Assembly: GCA_001579985.1 (NCBI GenBank)
Contig: LRSR01003072.1
Coordinates: forward strand, 1 to 20,748
Length of the DNA: 20,748 nucleotides
Source of the DNA: Hypsibius dujardini
Taxonomy: Eukaryota > Tardigrada > Eutardigrada > Parachela > Hypsibiidae
Direction: 5' to 3'
Shown: piece by piece, positions 1 to 11,000 of the stretch
Layout of the letters: the number at the start of each line of letters is the position of its first letter
Position numbering within the stretch: the stretch's first letter is position 1
Program-made: the position numbers and the translations under genes
The notes under the pieces: model-generated
The model's input: the letters and a program-made list of their open reading frames with translations, nothing else
What the model was told of the DNA's origin: nothing
Database searches by the model: none

Positions 1-707
1 TCTTTTTCATCACTTTGGTTTGCGTTCACCTCGCACGCGGGATTAACTCTCGAAGCTTTTTCTATTTACTTTACTACGTTTGACGTTTTGCTTAGCGGTA
101 TTGTACATGAACATGGCAATCGGGGTTGAACTTAGCATTATGGCACAAATACGAGAACTATGTCAGCTCATCGTTACTCACAGCGTAATGAGACCACTGA
201 CCACTGGTCATAGTAATGAGAATATTTGATCACATTTTTTTGGCTTTTCCATTTTATTTTATTTTGAGGTTGTCTTCCCGTGGAATCCGTGAAAGTTGCC
301 CCATTCTGGCTGAATAGCAACGCCAGTAAGATTGGCCGAAGATATACACAACTAAACTATGCGGAAATCAAGAAAGTCCGATCCGGGATTATTGGCATAT
401 TCTAAATTCCTTTAGGAGCTTGCGGGTTCAGCAACACCAAATGGCAGCACGGCTGCACAAACAGGTTACGCCGAAACCGCCATTAGAAATAGAGTTGACT
501 TGCGTTCCCGGTTGTTGGTAGTATGTGTTGTAAACGGGACGTGGGACCACTGAAAAAAGGAATATTTAAGAATCAGTCCGACTTCTTGCACTGGGGAGCT
601 GCTTTATTGGATGCCGTATGGCAGTTGAGGACCATTTTTTTGTCTGGCAAAGCGCCAGACATGATGAACAGGAAAATAATGAGAGACAGAAAGCCAAGAG
701 GCAGATA

Positions 708-738
708 GACAAACAGATAATCAATCAGGCAGACGGGC

Positions 739-779
<41 letters not shown>

Positions 780-893
780 TATAGACAGATAATCAATCAG
801 GCAAACGGACAGACAGACAAACAGACATAGACAGACAGACAGACATATAGACAGATAATCAGTCAGGCAGACGGACAGGCAGGCAGACAGACA
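708..893. repeat. GACA microsatellite with a higher-order repeat
   Basis: The stretch is built mostly of CAGA/GACA tetranucleotides with GGCA variants. Superimposed is a longer unit, roughly ACAGATAATCAATCAGGCAG followed by ACGG and more CAGA, seen three times starting near 712, 787 and 851. So the array has both a 4-bp and a roughly 65-75-bp period. Confidence 0.85.
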
Positions 894-1815
894 CGCCCGT
901 TGTTGTTGGTGTTGTCAGTTCCACTGCCACCATGCCATGTTGTATTAATAAGTCACGTACCGTAATAATTCGGGGTCCAGTTTTCGTAATTCCAATATTG
1001 TCCGTGTACTCCCTGAAGCACGACGGCGCAAATTAGGAGTATCAATACGGTCATCCTGGAAGGTTGCGTAATAATTGATCTGGTCCGCGTGAAAGTGTAG
1101 GCCTCTGTGTCGTACCGTAAATCGCTTTTTCTTTCTGCTATATAGATGAAGTTTCGGGTTATGACAGAATCTTGTTCACCGCTAAGATTTCCGTTCCGCA
1201 GTACAGCTTCTACGCGTGTCGGCTAGCCGGAACCGAAAAGCCATGGTCACACAGTACATCCACACAGGTTCTATCGCTAGCCAGCAGGATGTAAAAGCCA
1301 TTTTTTTGTGATTCTGGCAGTTTCGTTGTTTGCCAAACGTCGTCTTAAATTTGACTCATCATTCAGTGTGTACCTTCGACTTGACTGACTGGTCATGAGG
1401 ACAGCTGCTCCAGATATGGAGATTGATCATACCAGTATGTGTACACGGTATGGCTCATAACTTCGCTACGTCCGAAATGATCATTTCCGAACTTCCAATT
1501 CATGAATTGGTATGTCTGTTCTGGGTTCTTTCTTGTTTGCCTGTATTTCCTTTTTCAGTACTCCAATACTTCATCGGCACGCCCGCATGCCGATGCCGTG
1601 GAAGCGAGAGAACACAAAAAGCGGTATTTTCGAGACCACGAAGGATACCGGTAAAGAGCCCTCCATATCACAGAAACTTTTGAAAAGTGGAACACGAAAA
1701 AAGGGGAACACGAAAAAAAGTTAGCAACACGCGATATTCCAAGCAGAACAAGAACACAGCTTGGTAAAAGGTCCCCTGTCGGGACCCTGCGCCGTAACAG
1801 AAAGATAATGCTGTG

Positions 1816-1851
1816 TGAAGTCGGTGAAGTCGGTGAAGTCGGTGAAGTCGG
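1816..1851. repeat. Short 9-bp tandem repeat (TGAAGTCGG x4)
   Basis: Four consecutive copies of TGAAGTCGG. On the minus strand this reads as repeated TDF, which inflates two overlapping open frames. It is non-coding by appearance. Confidence 0.85.
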
Positions 1852-2814
1852 AGTGTTCGGGCATTTCATTCCGGATGATTTTCGGCTTCTGAAGATTCCT
1901 CCAAATTACTGCACGAAAAAAGGAAAAAAGCGGGAGATTAAAAGAAGCGCCTGATTTTGAAGCCAATTACTTCTCCGTGGGTGAAGGAAACCTACTTTTT
2001 TGCGGTGAGGGGAAATCGGTCAAGGTCGATTGTTGTGCTAGTCCACCGGAAATGAAAGAGGAAAACCTCGAAGCAGTTAACGGCGGGACATTTTGCCCAC
2101 TGAAAAACAATGCGATGGAGGAGACCACAAGCAAGACTGCCCACGTTGTAGAGTCAGAATCGGCGAGATTAGAATCCTGTCTGTCCCACATGTTGCACTT
2201 CTTAGTAAGTAAGACTGATGTTTTTGTCTGTGCTGGATATAGAGAGGATCGTTTTCTTAATGTCCGTTTCGAGATGTGAATGTACTCGACTAAGCGCTGC
2301 TTCATATTCTGGCAACCTGATATACCCTTTCATTATTAGGCATTTTCTCCGCCAGCCTTGCCCACTTTTTCGGCCAGCCTTGCCAGCTTTCTCCGCCAGC
2401 TAGACTAGCCTTGCCGACTTTGTTTAAGTGCCAAACGGGTCCAGAGTCATGTTTGTACGTGTACGTGCCAGACAGGACGATCCGTTTGAGTCAGAACAGG
2501 CGCAATGATCTGTCTATACGCTCGCCCCACTGATAGCGAGTACGGTGTCACTGTTACGGAAAGAAGTTACACGTGGCAGAAACACGTCATTTTACATGTC
2601 ACTCCTAGTGTTTGATGTGGCATGAGGTAATCAAGGCATAGGGTTCAAATAAATCTGTCAATGCCTAGGTTGACAGGACTCGTAGGTATACACGTGTGCA
2701 TCTCTGGCGGAGTGACTTCTTCCGTCCACGCCCATTCCAGCGCGCCCATCCAGCCCACGCCCATTCTCCAGCGCGCCCACTCATAGACTTAACTAACATG
2801 TGTGGGCGCCTGGA

Positions 2815-3010
2815 TTTGAGTTTAGGTGTGGGCGCATGGGTGTGGGTGTGGGCTTGGGTTTGGGTGTGGGCGCATGGGTTTGGGCGCATGGGTTTGGGTG
2901 TGGCCGCATGGTTGTGGGTGTGGGTTTTGGTGTGGGCGCATGGGTTTGGGTGTGGGCGTCTGGATTTGGGTGTGGGTTTGGGTGTGGCGCATGGGTTTGG
3001 GTGTGGGCTG
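2815..3010. repeat. GT-rich degenerate tandem array
   Basis: The array is made of variable units such as GGGTGTGGGCGCATGGGTTT. It opens long frames on both strands (GVGVWVWA on plus, HTQTHAPTPKP on minus), which are repeat translations, not proteins. The strong G/C strand asymmetry (plus strand G-rich) could form G-quadruplex-like structure. Confidence 0.8.
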
Positions 3011-3164
3011 AAGAAGTAATTCCGCCACAGCTGTAGGTGCTCGACCGTCCGGAAGGGTATGGGGAAGTTTTCAATCGTGTGTGAGAGCTGCAAGGGTACA
3101 CAGGAACTTTGGAGTGTGAGTGTATGTTTATACACAGAGCGTGAATAAAGACATCACGCGGCGA

Positions 3165-4480
3165 TTATTTGGATTCCACCATGGCGTAAACTGCGGATCC
3201 GGTATCGCGATTGAATTTCAGCCGGCGTGCGGCGTCTTGAAATTCCCCCACACCGACCCAGTGACTCAGGCCGAGGTAGCTGAGATGACTGTAGACGTCC
3301 TGCAGGATGCACAGGGCCGTGTCGGGGTTCATTCCGTGGTCAGCCGGGAAGTAGGCGTGGTTCTGACCCAGCAACTTCTTCATCGTGGTACGGATTCCGG
3401 CGACCTGCACTTTGGCGTCCTAGAGATTAAGTCGTGTGATTTCCAGACGATTTCTTCCCGCCAAAACAAGATTTTGACCAGCTTAATATAACCGAAGTGA
3501 CCGAATGGTATCAGTTGATGTATACGTCAGTAGGTCACTAGAACTAGCCACTTTAATCTTGTGGACATGAAAATAATTTCCGCTGGAAAGAAATTACTGG
3601 GCAAGGACCCAGCGACCCAAGTCCCATCTTATAAGAAAGATACTTTAGGAGTTTGAATGATTTGAACCTTTGCGGACTGAGCTATCCCAATATGCAGAAG
3701 TCTTTATTGCAAATTTCAAAGAGGTACTGTAGAATCTCGACCCATCCCGTGGTGCCTACGTCATCACACAGTAAAAAGCGACCGTTTTGATTGATTGCAA
3801 AAATGTAGGAACCACAAGACCGCACGTGTCGATTGATTGATTGTGAAGCAGACTCATCGGCTCTGATGACCCACCGGGTCTGATTTACTGGGGGGAGGGG
3901 GTCCAAAAAGTACCACGGATGGGTCGCGATTCTACAGCACCCGAAAAACATCATCCAATACCATTCGCCAATACCAATACCATTCGCTAATACCAATACC
4001 ATTCGCCAATACCAATACCATTCGCTACACATTCGCCAATACCAATACCATTCGCCAATACCAATACCATTCGCCAATACCATTCGCTTACTTTTGGCCA
4101 TATTACAGTGAGTTGGTCAATATTTGATTTTGGCGCGACAGCAGCAAAAATTTGGCAGTTCTTGACTTCTTATTTCAGACTCACCGTTATCACCGGGATC
4201 ACGGTCGCTAGAAGACTTAGAACTAATAAACATCTAAGAGATGGACGCTCCATATCACTGCACCAATTGGTTCAAATAAATTGGACTCCCAGGTTCTCTG
4301 GAAAATGTTGTACAATAATTGGGATGCCGAGCTCGGATGGAAAACGTTTAATGTGGTGCAATGGCAAACGAGCTGAGCAGTATACTCGTACTGCCGTTCC
4401 AGTGCCAGGGAGAGCTCATTAAAAATGAAGTCAGACAAATCCCGCGCTTGTCCATCATCGTCAGTCGTCGTCATGTGCAT
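3165..4480 (-). CDS. Small two-exon gene, unknown family (about 121 aa)
   Basis: I do not recognise the family. The last exon (3419 down to 3165) opens directly after a clear acceptor (TTAATCTCTAG) and encodes 84 residues beginning DAKVQVAG, with GIRTTMKKLLG, DTALCILQDVYSHLSYLG and ending VYAMVESK before TAA. Its codons are strongly GC-ending (CTG, GTC, GCC, TAC), like the other real exons here, which is the main evidence that it is coding. The first exon is less certain: an ATG at 4480 begins 37 codons (MHMTTTDDDGQARDLSDF onward) up to a weak donor, GTTTGC, after 4370. Both junctions are phase 0, and the join reads as one continuous amphipathic helix-like segment. The predicted protein is soluble, without signal peptide or membrane span. 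The 950-bp intron is filled with repeats. A TATAAA lying about 30 bp past the stop on the minus strand could be a variant polyadenylation signal. The last exon is fairly sure; the first is a guess. Confidence 0.45.
3646..3691 (-). pseudogene. tRNA-like scrap (A box next to B box)
   Basis: On the minus strand GGGATAGCTCAGTCCG resembles a tRNA 5' end plus D arm (A box). It is followed after only a few bases by GGTTCAAATCA, which resembles a T-arm B box. The anticodon arm is missing and the ends do not pair as an acceptor stem. It may be a deleted tRNA copy or part of a tRNA-derived SINE; chance resemblance is also possible. Confidence 0.25.
3726..3945. mobile_element. Foldback (MITE-like) element with ~35-bp arms
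   Basis: The left arm near 3726-3758 contains CTGTAGAATCTCGACCCATC. The right arm near 3911-3945 is its imperfect reverse complement (GATGGGTCGCGATTCTACAG core). The arms are separated by about 150 bp. It lies in the putative intron of the small minus-strand gene. No target duplication was identified. Confidence 0.5.
3955..4090. repeat. 19-bp minisatellite
   Basis: About seven tandem units of the form CCATTCGCCAATACCAATA, with some 6- to 13-bp truncated units near 4021 and the right edge. Translated on the minus strand it gives NGIGIGEWYWYW, a repeat artefact. Confidence 0.85.
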
Positions 4481-4683
4481 ACTGTGCGGTACTCGTTCTG
4501 CCGATTCAAAATACTAGTACACTCTTAGTAAATCAGCATGCAGGATTCACAGGCAGGGACCATTTATTTGCATGACGACTGTCTCTGTCTGTCAAGATCT
4601 CACGTCTTCGTCTTCTGTATCACTGCACCGAATAATTTACTTTTTGTTTTTCTGCGGCTCATCCCTTAATATATGACCGGAGC

Positions 4684-5109
4684 ACATTGGTTCCTTCCGT
4701 TGTTCCTTCCGGTGTTCCTTCTGCTGTTCCTTCCGGTGTTCCTTCGGTGTTCCTTCCGCTGTTCCTTCCGCTGTTCCTTCTGCTGTTCTTTCCGGTGTTC
4801 CTTCCGGTGTTCCTTCCGTTGTTCCTTCGCTGTTCCTTCCGCTATTCCTTCGGTGTTCCTTTGGTGTTCCTTCGGTGTTCCTTCGGTGTTCCTTTTGCTG
4901 TTCCTTCCGCTGTTCCTTCCGGTGTTCCTTCCGTTGTTCCTTCGCTGTTCCTTCCGCTATTCCTTCGGTGTTCCTTTGGTGTTCCTTCGGTGTTCCTTCG
5001 GTGTTCCTTTCGGTGTTCCTTCCGGTGTTCCTTCCGCTATTCCTTCGGTGTTCCTTCCGTTGTTCCTTCTGCTGTTCCTTCCAGTGTTCCTTCCAGTGTT
5101 CCTTCCGGT
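4684..5109. repeat. 11/12-bp pyrimidine-rich minisatellite
   Basis: About 36 tandem units of TTCCTTCCGCTG and TTCCTTCGGTG type. A longer segment is itself duplicated (compare about 4800-4890 with 4920-5010), so the array has a higher-order period near 120 bp. The plus strand is strongly pyrimidine-rich. It ends about 120 bp before the receptor start codon, so it lies within or beside the promoter or 5' UTR. The long frames read through it (FLPVFLPLFL, VPSVVPSGVPS) are repeat translations. Confidence 0.9.
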
Positions 5110-5163
5110 CGTTTGCTACGGTTCACGGAAAATCGCTGAGGCCACGATTATCATTAGGCAGCA

Positions 5164-5214
5164 TGGGGAGGTCGGTGCTGTTCATGCTGTTCATGTTTCG
5201 CAATTACTTGTGAT
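5164..5214 (+). promoter_or_regulatory. Possible uORF in the receptor leader
   Basis: ATG at 5164 opens 16 codons (MGRSVLFMLFMFRNYL) ending at TGA, 18 bases before the receptor start at 5233. If the transcript starts upstream of 5164, this short frame would precede the main one and could lower its translation. The transcription start is unknown, so this is inference. Confidence 0.25.
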
Positions 5215-5232
5215 TAGTCTGAAATTCCCGGC

Positions 5233-7983
5233 ATGTCGGATGTCTCGGACAGATTAATGCGAAAAGGCCGAGAGTGGATGACTGCACCCAAACTGTTAGC
5301 AGTTCTATTAGCCCTTTCGCTTCCCGGTGGAGATGCATTAAAAGTCGGTAAGTGAGATTCACACATTGGTTGAATTAAAGATGGCAAAGCTAAAATAAAC
5401 TGAAAAGTCTAAATCCAAAACGTTCAACAAATTAATTTCTCAGTTTCAGATTTTTTTCTAATTTATAGGAAGCAACTGATGTACATATAAACTTTTGCTT
5501 GATGAAAGATTTAAGTTGGAAAACTAGAAAAACTAGCATTAATTAACCGAATCAACTAAAACTAAACAAAAAATCTTAATTACAAAATAAAAAATAAATA
5601 AAAAATAAATAAAAAAAAATAAAAAAAAATAATTGTTGCCAAAAATTAATAGTAGACTAATTTAATTTTTTTTGCCATCCCTTGAAAGGACAAACGTCCG
5701 ATTGTCAATTCGTTATATTAAACCATTTGTTTTCCTCATTTTTTTAGTCGGTCTATTTGACAACTCAAGCGCGCACCTTAAGACAGCATTCACATCTGCC
5801 ATTGCGCACGCAAATGATCAGCAGCAGTCAGGCCATCTCCGGGGAGTCTTCGTCGATGTCGACCAACGCAGCAGTGTCTTCCGCAAATCCGAACAATGCA
5901 AGTGCACACACAGACGCTTTCTTAACATTACTTGATTTATTTTGGTAAATTAAACGCAACCTCGCAATATTGCGAGGTTGCGTTAATGAAACATCTTCTT
6001 TTGCCATGTAACTGAAAATTTGATTGGTTTTGCCATTTGCAGTATGCAGGGTTCTTAAAACGGGGGTCGCGGCAGTACTGGCACTCCACCAAACCACCCG
6101 GGAAGATTATGCCAGGTCCATCTGTGATGCGGCGGAGATACCCTTCATCGATATTGGTTGGCAGAACCACATCAACGGGGACGGTCTTTTCATCAGCCTC
6201 CATCCCAATGTGGATACCCTCATTCGAGCGTTTTACGACCTTGTGAAGCACTGGAAGTGGACCTCGTTCGTCATCTTGTATGAACACGGACAAGGTACAA
6301 ACAATATGAGGTGAAATCTGTATTTCGGCTCACCTTCCATTTGGTCCGTAAATCGGCTCACCTTCCATTCGGTCCATAAATCGGCTCACCTTCCATTTGG
6401 TCCATAATCGGCTCACCTTCCATTTGGTCCATAAATCGGCTCACCTTCCATTTGGTCCATAAATCGGCTCACCTTCCATTTGGTCCATAAATCGGCTCAC
6501 CTTCCATTTTGTCCTTAAATCGGCTCACCTTCCATTTGGTCCATAAATCGGCTCACTCATGTGTTTCTCTTTGATGGCAGGTGCTTGATTGTTTGATTTT
6601 TTACTATATCCTAGTATACTATAGAACTTGTAAAAATCAAACAATCAAGCACCTACCATGAAAGGGAAACCCACGAGGGAGCCGGTTAATGGACCAAATG
6701 AAGGGTGAGCCGAAATAGAGACTTCACCTCTTAACAGTTACCCAACCTGACTTTCACGGTAAAATGGCGATTCTTCGAAATGCACTAAATGTGTTTTTTT
6801 TTACATTTTCCTATTCCGAATTTCATTTGAAATCGATGGACGCCAACCAAATATTTTTTGGAGACAAGGGGGCGGAGCTACGGACAGATTTTCAAAAAGG
6901 ACCGAAAATTCCAGTGAAGTTTTCCAGAGTTAGCAGGTAGCTCCGCCCCCTGATATCAAAAAACTATTTGGATGATGTCAGTGGAATTCCAATTAAATTT
7001 GAGATGGAGCGGCAATAAAATAATTATATTTCGTGCAAATCGATGAATTAATTGGAGGCGTTTTGAAATGCTTCTCTGAAAATCGCCCCAAGTGAGTTAT
7101 GAAATTTTACATATTTCCCCGTAGAATTGCAAAAATATCACGAGTTCTTCACGAGTACTGTTCGGTTCCGGGTCACTTTCCGGCAGCTGCAGGGAACCAA
7201 CTACCATTCAATCCTGCGCGAGATGAAAGACAACGGAGAAACGCGTTTTATATTGGATTGTGAGACGGCAACGGTGAAAAGAGTGTTGCAGCAGGCGCAG
7301 CAACTTCGCTTAACGACGCCGGATTTTCATTACTTGCTCACGACTTTGGTATGGTAAATGGTTATGGGTCTGTCCGATCGGTTATGGGTCCGTCTGATCG
7401 GTTACGGGTCCGTCCGATCGGTTATGGGTCTGTCCGATCGGTTATGGGTCCGTCTGATCGGTTACGGGTCCGTCTGATCGGTTATGGGTCTGTCCGATCG
7501 GTTACGGGTCCGTCCGATCGGTTATGGGTCCGTCTGATCGGTTACGGGTCCGTCCGATCGGTTATGGGTCCGTCTGACGGATGATTTCTCGCTGTGCGTT
7601 TGTGTGTGTGTGAGGCGTGTATTTGGGATAGTCTTGCTTGTTTATAGTGGCTGACTAAATGCATGTGTTTTATTTATGTCTGCAGGACGTTCACGCGGTT
7701 GATCTGTCATCATTCGTCTACGATCGGGCTAAAATTACCGCGTTCCAGCTGATTGATCCCGGCTCGACGACTGATTTTAATGATGCTCCAAAAAAACGCA
7801 AAGGAAATGGGGTATCGACTTCAACGGCGCTCACGGTGTGTGTTTTGAAGAGCACTCGCACGAAGACACATAAAAACAGACACGCAGAATGGTTTATAAA
7901 CATACAAATCAGACACACGGACAGACAGACAGACAGACAGACAGACAAATGACAAACACATAGACAGACAGACAGACAGACAG

Positions 7984-8034
<51 letters not shown>

Positions 8035-11000
8035 GGCAGACAGGCAGACAGGCAGACAGGCAGACAGGCAGACAGGCAGACAGGCAGACAGACAGACAGG
8101 CAGACAAACAAACAGACAGACAGACATGTAGAAAGATAAAGGACAGACAGACAGACGGAGCGTTGCCTTATTACATTCTTTTTAGACAGAGGAGGCATTG
8201 GTGGCTGATACGGTGAAACTACTCTCCGTGGCACTCAATAAGATGGACAGCCGCAGTCTTCAGCCTTATCGCATTGACTGTGAAGCAGCAGACACATGGT
8301 CTCAAGGCAGTGAAGTCTTCAACGCCATCTCACATACACGGATCGAAGGTCTAACCGGAAGTGTCTCGTTCGACAGTCACGGTCTGCGATCAGACATTTA
8401 TTTGGATATTGTCGAAGTAACTGAGACGGGATATTTTAATGTAAGAGTTCCTGTGCCGATACCTTCACGAACATGAACTACCAATAAAAGTAGAGAAAAG
8501 TTTTTATATGCTTGGGAATTTCAGGTTGGAGAATGGACGAGTAAGGAGGGCCTGAAATTTGGCCCGCCGCGAGTCTTAGTGCCGATCAGCGGGCAAGTTC
8601 TGCGCGCCATCACGGTGGTGGAAGAACCCTACGTGATGGTGAAAAAGGACGCGGAATTTAGAACGGGAAACGACCGCTACGAAGGTTACGCCATCGATCT
8701 CATGAATCGGGTAGCTGAGGAACTCAATTTCACCTACATCCTCGAGGACAAAGGCAAGATTGGACACGGTGTGCACAACCATTTGACCAACGAATGGAAC
8801 GGTCTGATTGGTGAACTCATCGCTAAACGGGGTGACGTCGCCCTCGGCGGCATCACGATCAGCCATAATCGTGAGCAGGTGATTGACTTTACCAAACCGT
8901 TTATGCGCCTGGGAATCAGTATTCTGTACCGGAAACCCGCGGCCCAGCCTCCGGACCTGTTTTCGTTCCTCCATCCGTTCAGCTCGGATGTGTGGGTCTG
9001 CATATTTATGGCGCTTATTTTGGTGTCGGGGACAATCTTCCTGCTGGCGCGTTTCTCACCTTACGAATGGTATGCGGGAACGGTCCGTAATTAAATTCCC
9101 CGATCTCAAGGGACACTTTTTTTTGCCCTACCAGTTAATTTGATCCACCCCGGATCTTATCTGTTCATCACCGTTTCCTATTGTATACCTACAATCAATC
9201 AATCAATCAACTGATTCAATGTGTTCGTCAAGAAATTCCGCTTATCAATCAATCAATCGCGGCCAAATTGCTCTTAAATTGCAACCAATCACGACACAGT
9301 GAATCCGATTGAACAGTCAACCGATGACTGGGGAGGGGGTGGGGCTTAACTGTCCCATGAGATCGGGGGAATAGGGTCTCGACTGCTCGAACTTCGAGCA
9401 TGACAATTGTGAGGCTGAGACTCTTTTTAATTAATTTGGCAAATTTTGATCGAAAAGAGTCGTTACACGGTCGGTTAAGAATGTGACGGTTCTTTCAGGC
9501 AGAATATTTTTCCTCCCACGTGTACAGGTACAATCCGCATCCCTGCAACGTGCACATGGACATTGTGGAGAATCAGTTCACAATTGGCAATTCCATCTGG
9601 TTCATGGTTGGGTCACTTTTTCAGCAGGGCTCCGACGTGTGGCCGCGCGCCATTTCCACGCGAATAAACGCCGGCTGCTGGTGGTTCTTCACCTTGGTAA
9701 AGTGCGCGCTCGAACAAAAACCACTTCGATCCACATTGGTTTTCGACAGTTTTTATTAATTAATTAATTAATTAATTAATTTATTTAAGATCATGATTGC
9801 CAGCTACACCGCCAATTTGGCGGCCTTCTTGGCGGTCGAACAGACCGATCAGCCGATCAAGAGCGCGGATGATCTCGCCAAGCAGACGGAAATCAAATAC
9901 GGCTCGTATAAGGGTGGCGCCACCTACAACTTCTTCAAGGAATCCAAACACCAGGTCTATCAAAAAATTTGGCTGGCCATGAATGAGGATGAGAAGAATT
10001 TTGTCTCGCCCGGAGCAAAAGTTTCCGGTATTCAAAAAGTGATCGAAGAAAAATATGCGTATTTCATGGAGTCACCTTCGTTGGAATACAGCGTCAACCA
10101 GCATTGCGAGCTCCAACAAATCGGCGGCCTACTGGACTCTAAAGGCTTCGGCTTTGCCACTCAACTGAGTACGCTGTCTAAAACACCTAATTAAAAATAA
10201 AAAAATAAAAAAATAAAATAAATTTTTTTTTTTTTTTTTAAATTTTTTTTTTTTACATTTAAATTTTTTTTAAACATTTTAAAACATTTTTTTTAAATAC
10301 AGTTACACGAGAGATGACCGAGTTTATTCAAAATTAACCCAAACAAAGCATGGATAATTAATTAAAGCATTGCAAATCAATTGCTTTGAGTTAGTTGCTT
10401 TGTTGTTTGGATTAAATTTAATACTGATTTAACACAAGCCTAAATAAGTTTTTTAGATTCAATTAAATTTAATTAAAATCAGACGCTTAATTTCGTGTTG
10501 ATTTTAATTACAATTAATTTATTTACAATTAATTTAATTAATTAATAATTACAGTACATTTGAATTATTAACTGCAAGACCATTTTAATTCAATGATGAT
10601 ATTTACAAAATAAACTTTGCGAATCCTCAGATTCACCGTATCGGGATGCAATATCGAAGACGATCCTTCGGCTGCAGGAGAACAGTGAACTGGAGAGAAT
10701 TAAGGACAACTGGTGGAAGGGGAAAAATGTCGTCTGCGCCGGGAAAGCTCAGGATGCCAACAGCGAACTCGGGCTGGCTAATGTGGGCGGAGTTTTCATC
10801 ATCTTGTTAGGCGGAATCGTCGTGTCCTTGCTGGTGGCGGCTGCTGAGTTCATTTACAGTGTGCAAAAGATAACAAAAATCACACAGGTTAGAGCAGTGG
10901 CATAAATGCTTGACAGTATTATAAATTTGATGTCTATGAATCAAATTTGATGTCTGTAAATCAAATTTAGTGTCTGTGGGTCGGATTTGATGTCTGTGGA

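Larger units (their letters stand above)
1..3164. other. Gene-free left flank with simple repeats
   Basis: I find no reading frame here that reads like a known protein family or that pairs with convincing splice sites. The open frames of 60 to 110 codons (for example around 1423-1683 and 1967-2305) have low-complexity or haphazard composition and overlap on both strands. What can be seen is a GACA-type microsatellite cluster, a short 9-bp tandem repeat and a GT-rich array, listed separately. Distal regulatory sequence cannot be excluded. Confidence 0.5.
4481..5232. other. Intergenic region upstream of the glutamate receptor
   Basis: This region between divergent genes should contain both promoters. 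No convincing TATA box is visible. Its main feature is the pyrimidine-rich minisatellite at 4684-5109. A short upstream open frame, ATG at 5164 to TGA at 5214 (16 codons), precedes the receptor start in another frame and could act as a uORF. Confidence 0.45.

Noticed and set aside
1423-2305. Several 80-110 codon frames on both strands
   Set aside because: Mutually overlapping, no family resemblance, no exon-like codon bias and no consistent splice signals.
2665-3135. HTQTHAPTPKP and GVGVWVWA frames
   Set aside because: Read-through of the GT-rich array on both strands; no domain and no splice partners.
4673-5257. Long plus-strand frames of FLPVFLPLFL or VPSVVPSGVPS type
   Set aside because: They are translations of the 11/12-bp minisatellite, open in several frames at once, with no non-repeat protein sequence.
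7360-7577. CRISPR-like array
   Set aside because: Units are directly abutting 20-bp tandem copies with no unique spacers, inside an intron of an animal gene.
7718-8234. Minus-strand [12 protein letters not shown] frames
   Set aside because: Antisense translations of the tetranucleotide microsatellite in receptor intron 5.
10169-10194. Receptor ending at the in-frame stop after SKTPN
   Set aside because: Splicing at 10168 to 10631 restores the conserved SPYRDAI and the essential M4 helix, so the stop is intronic.
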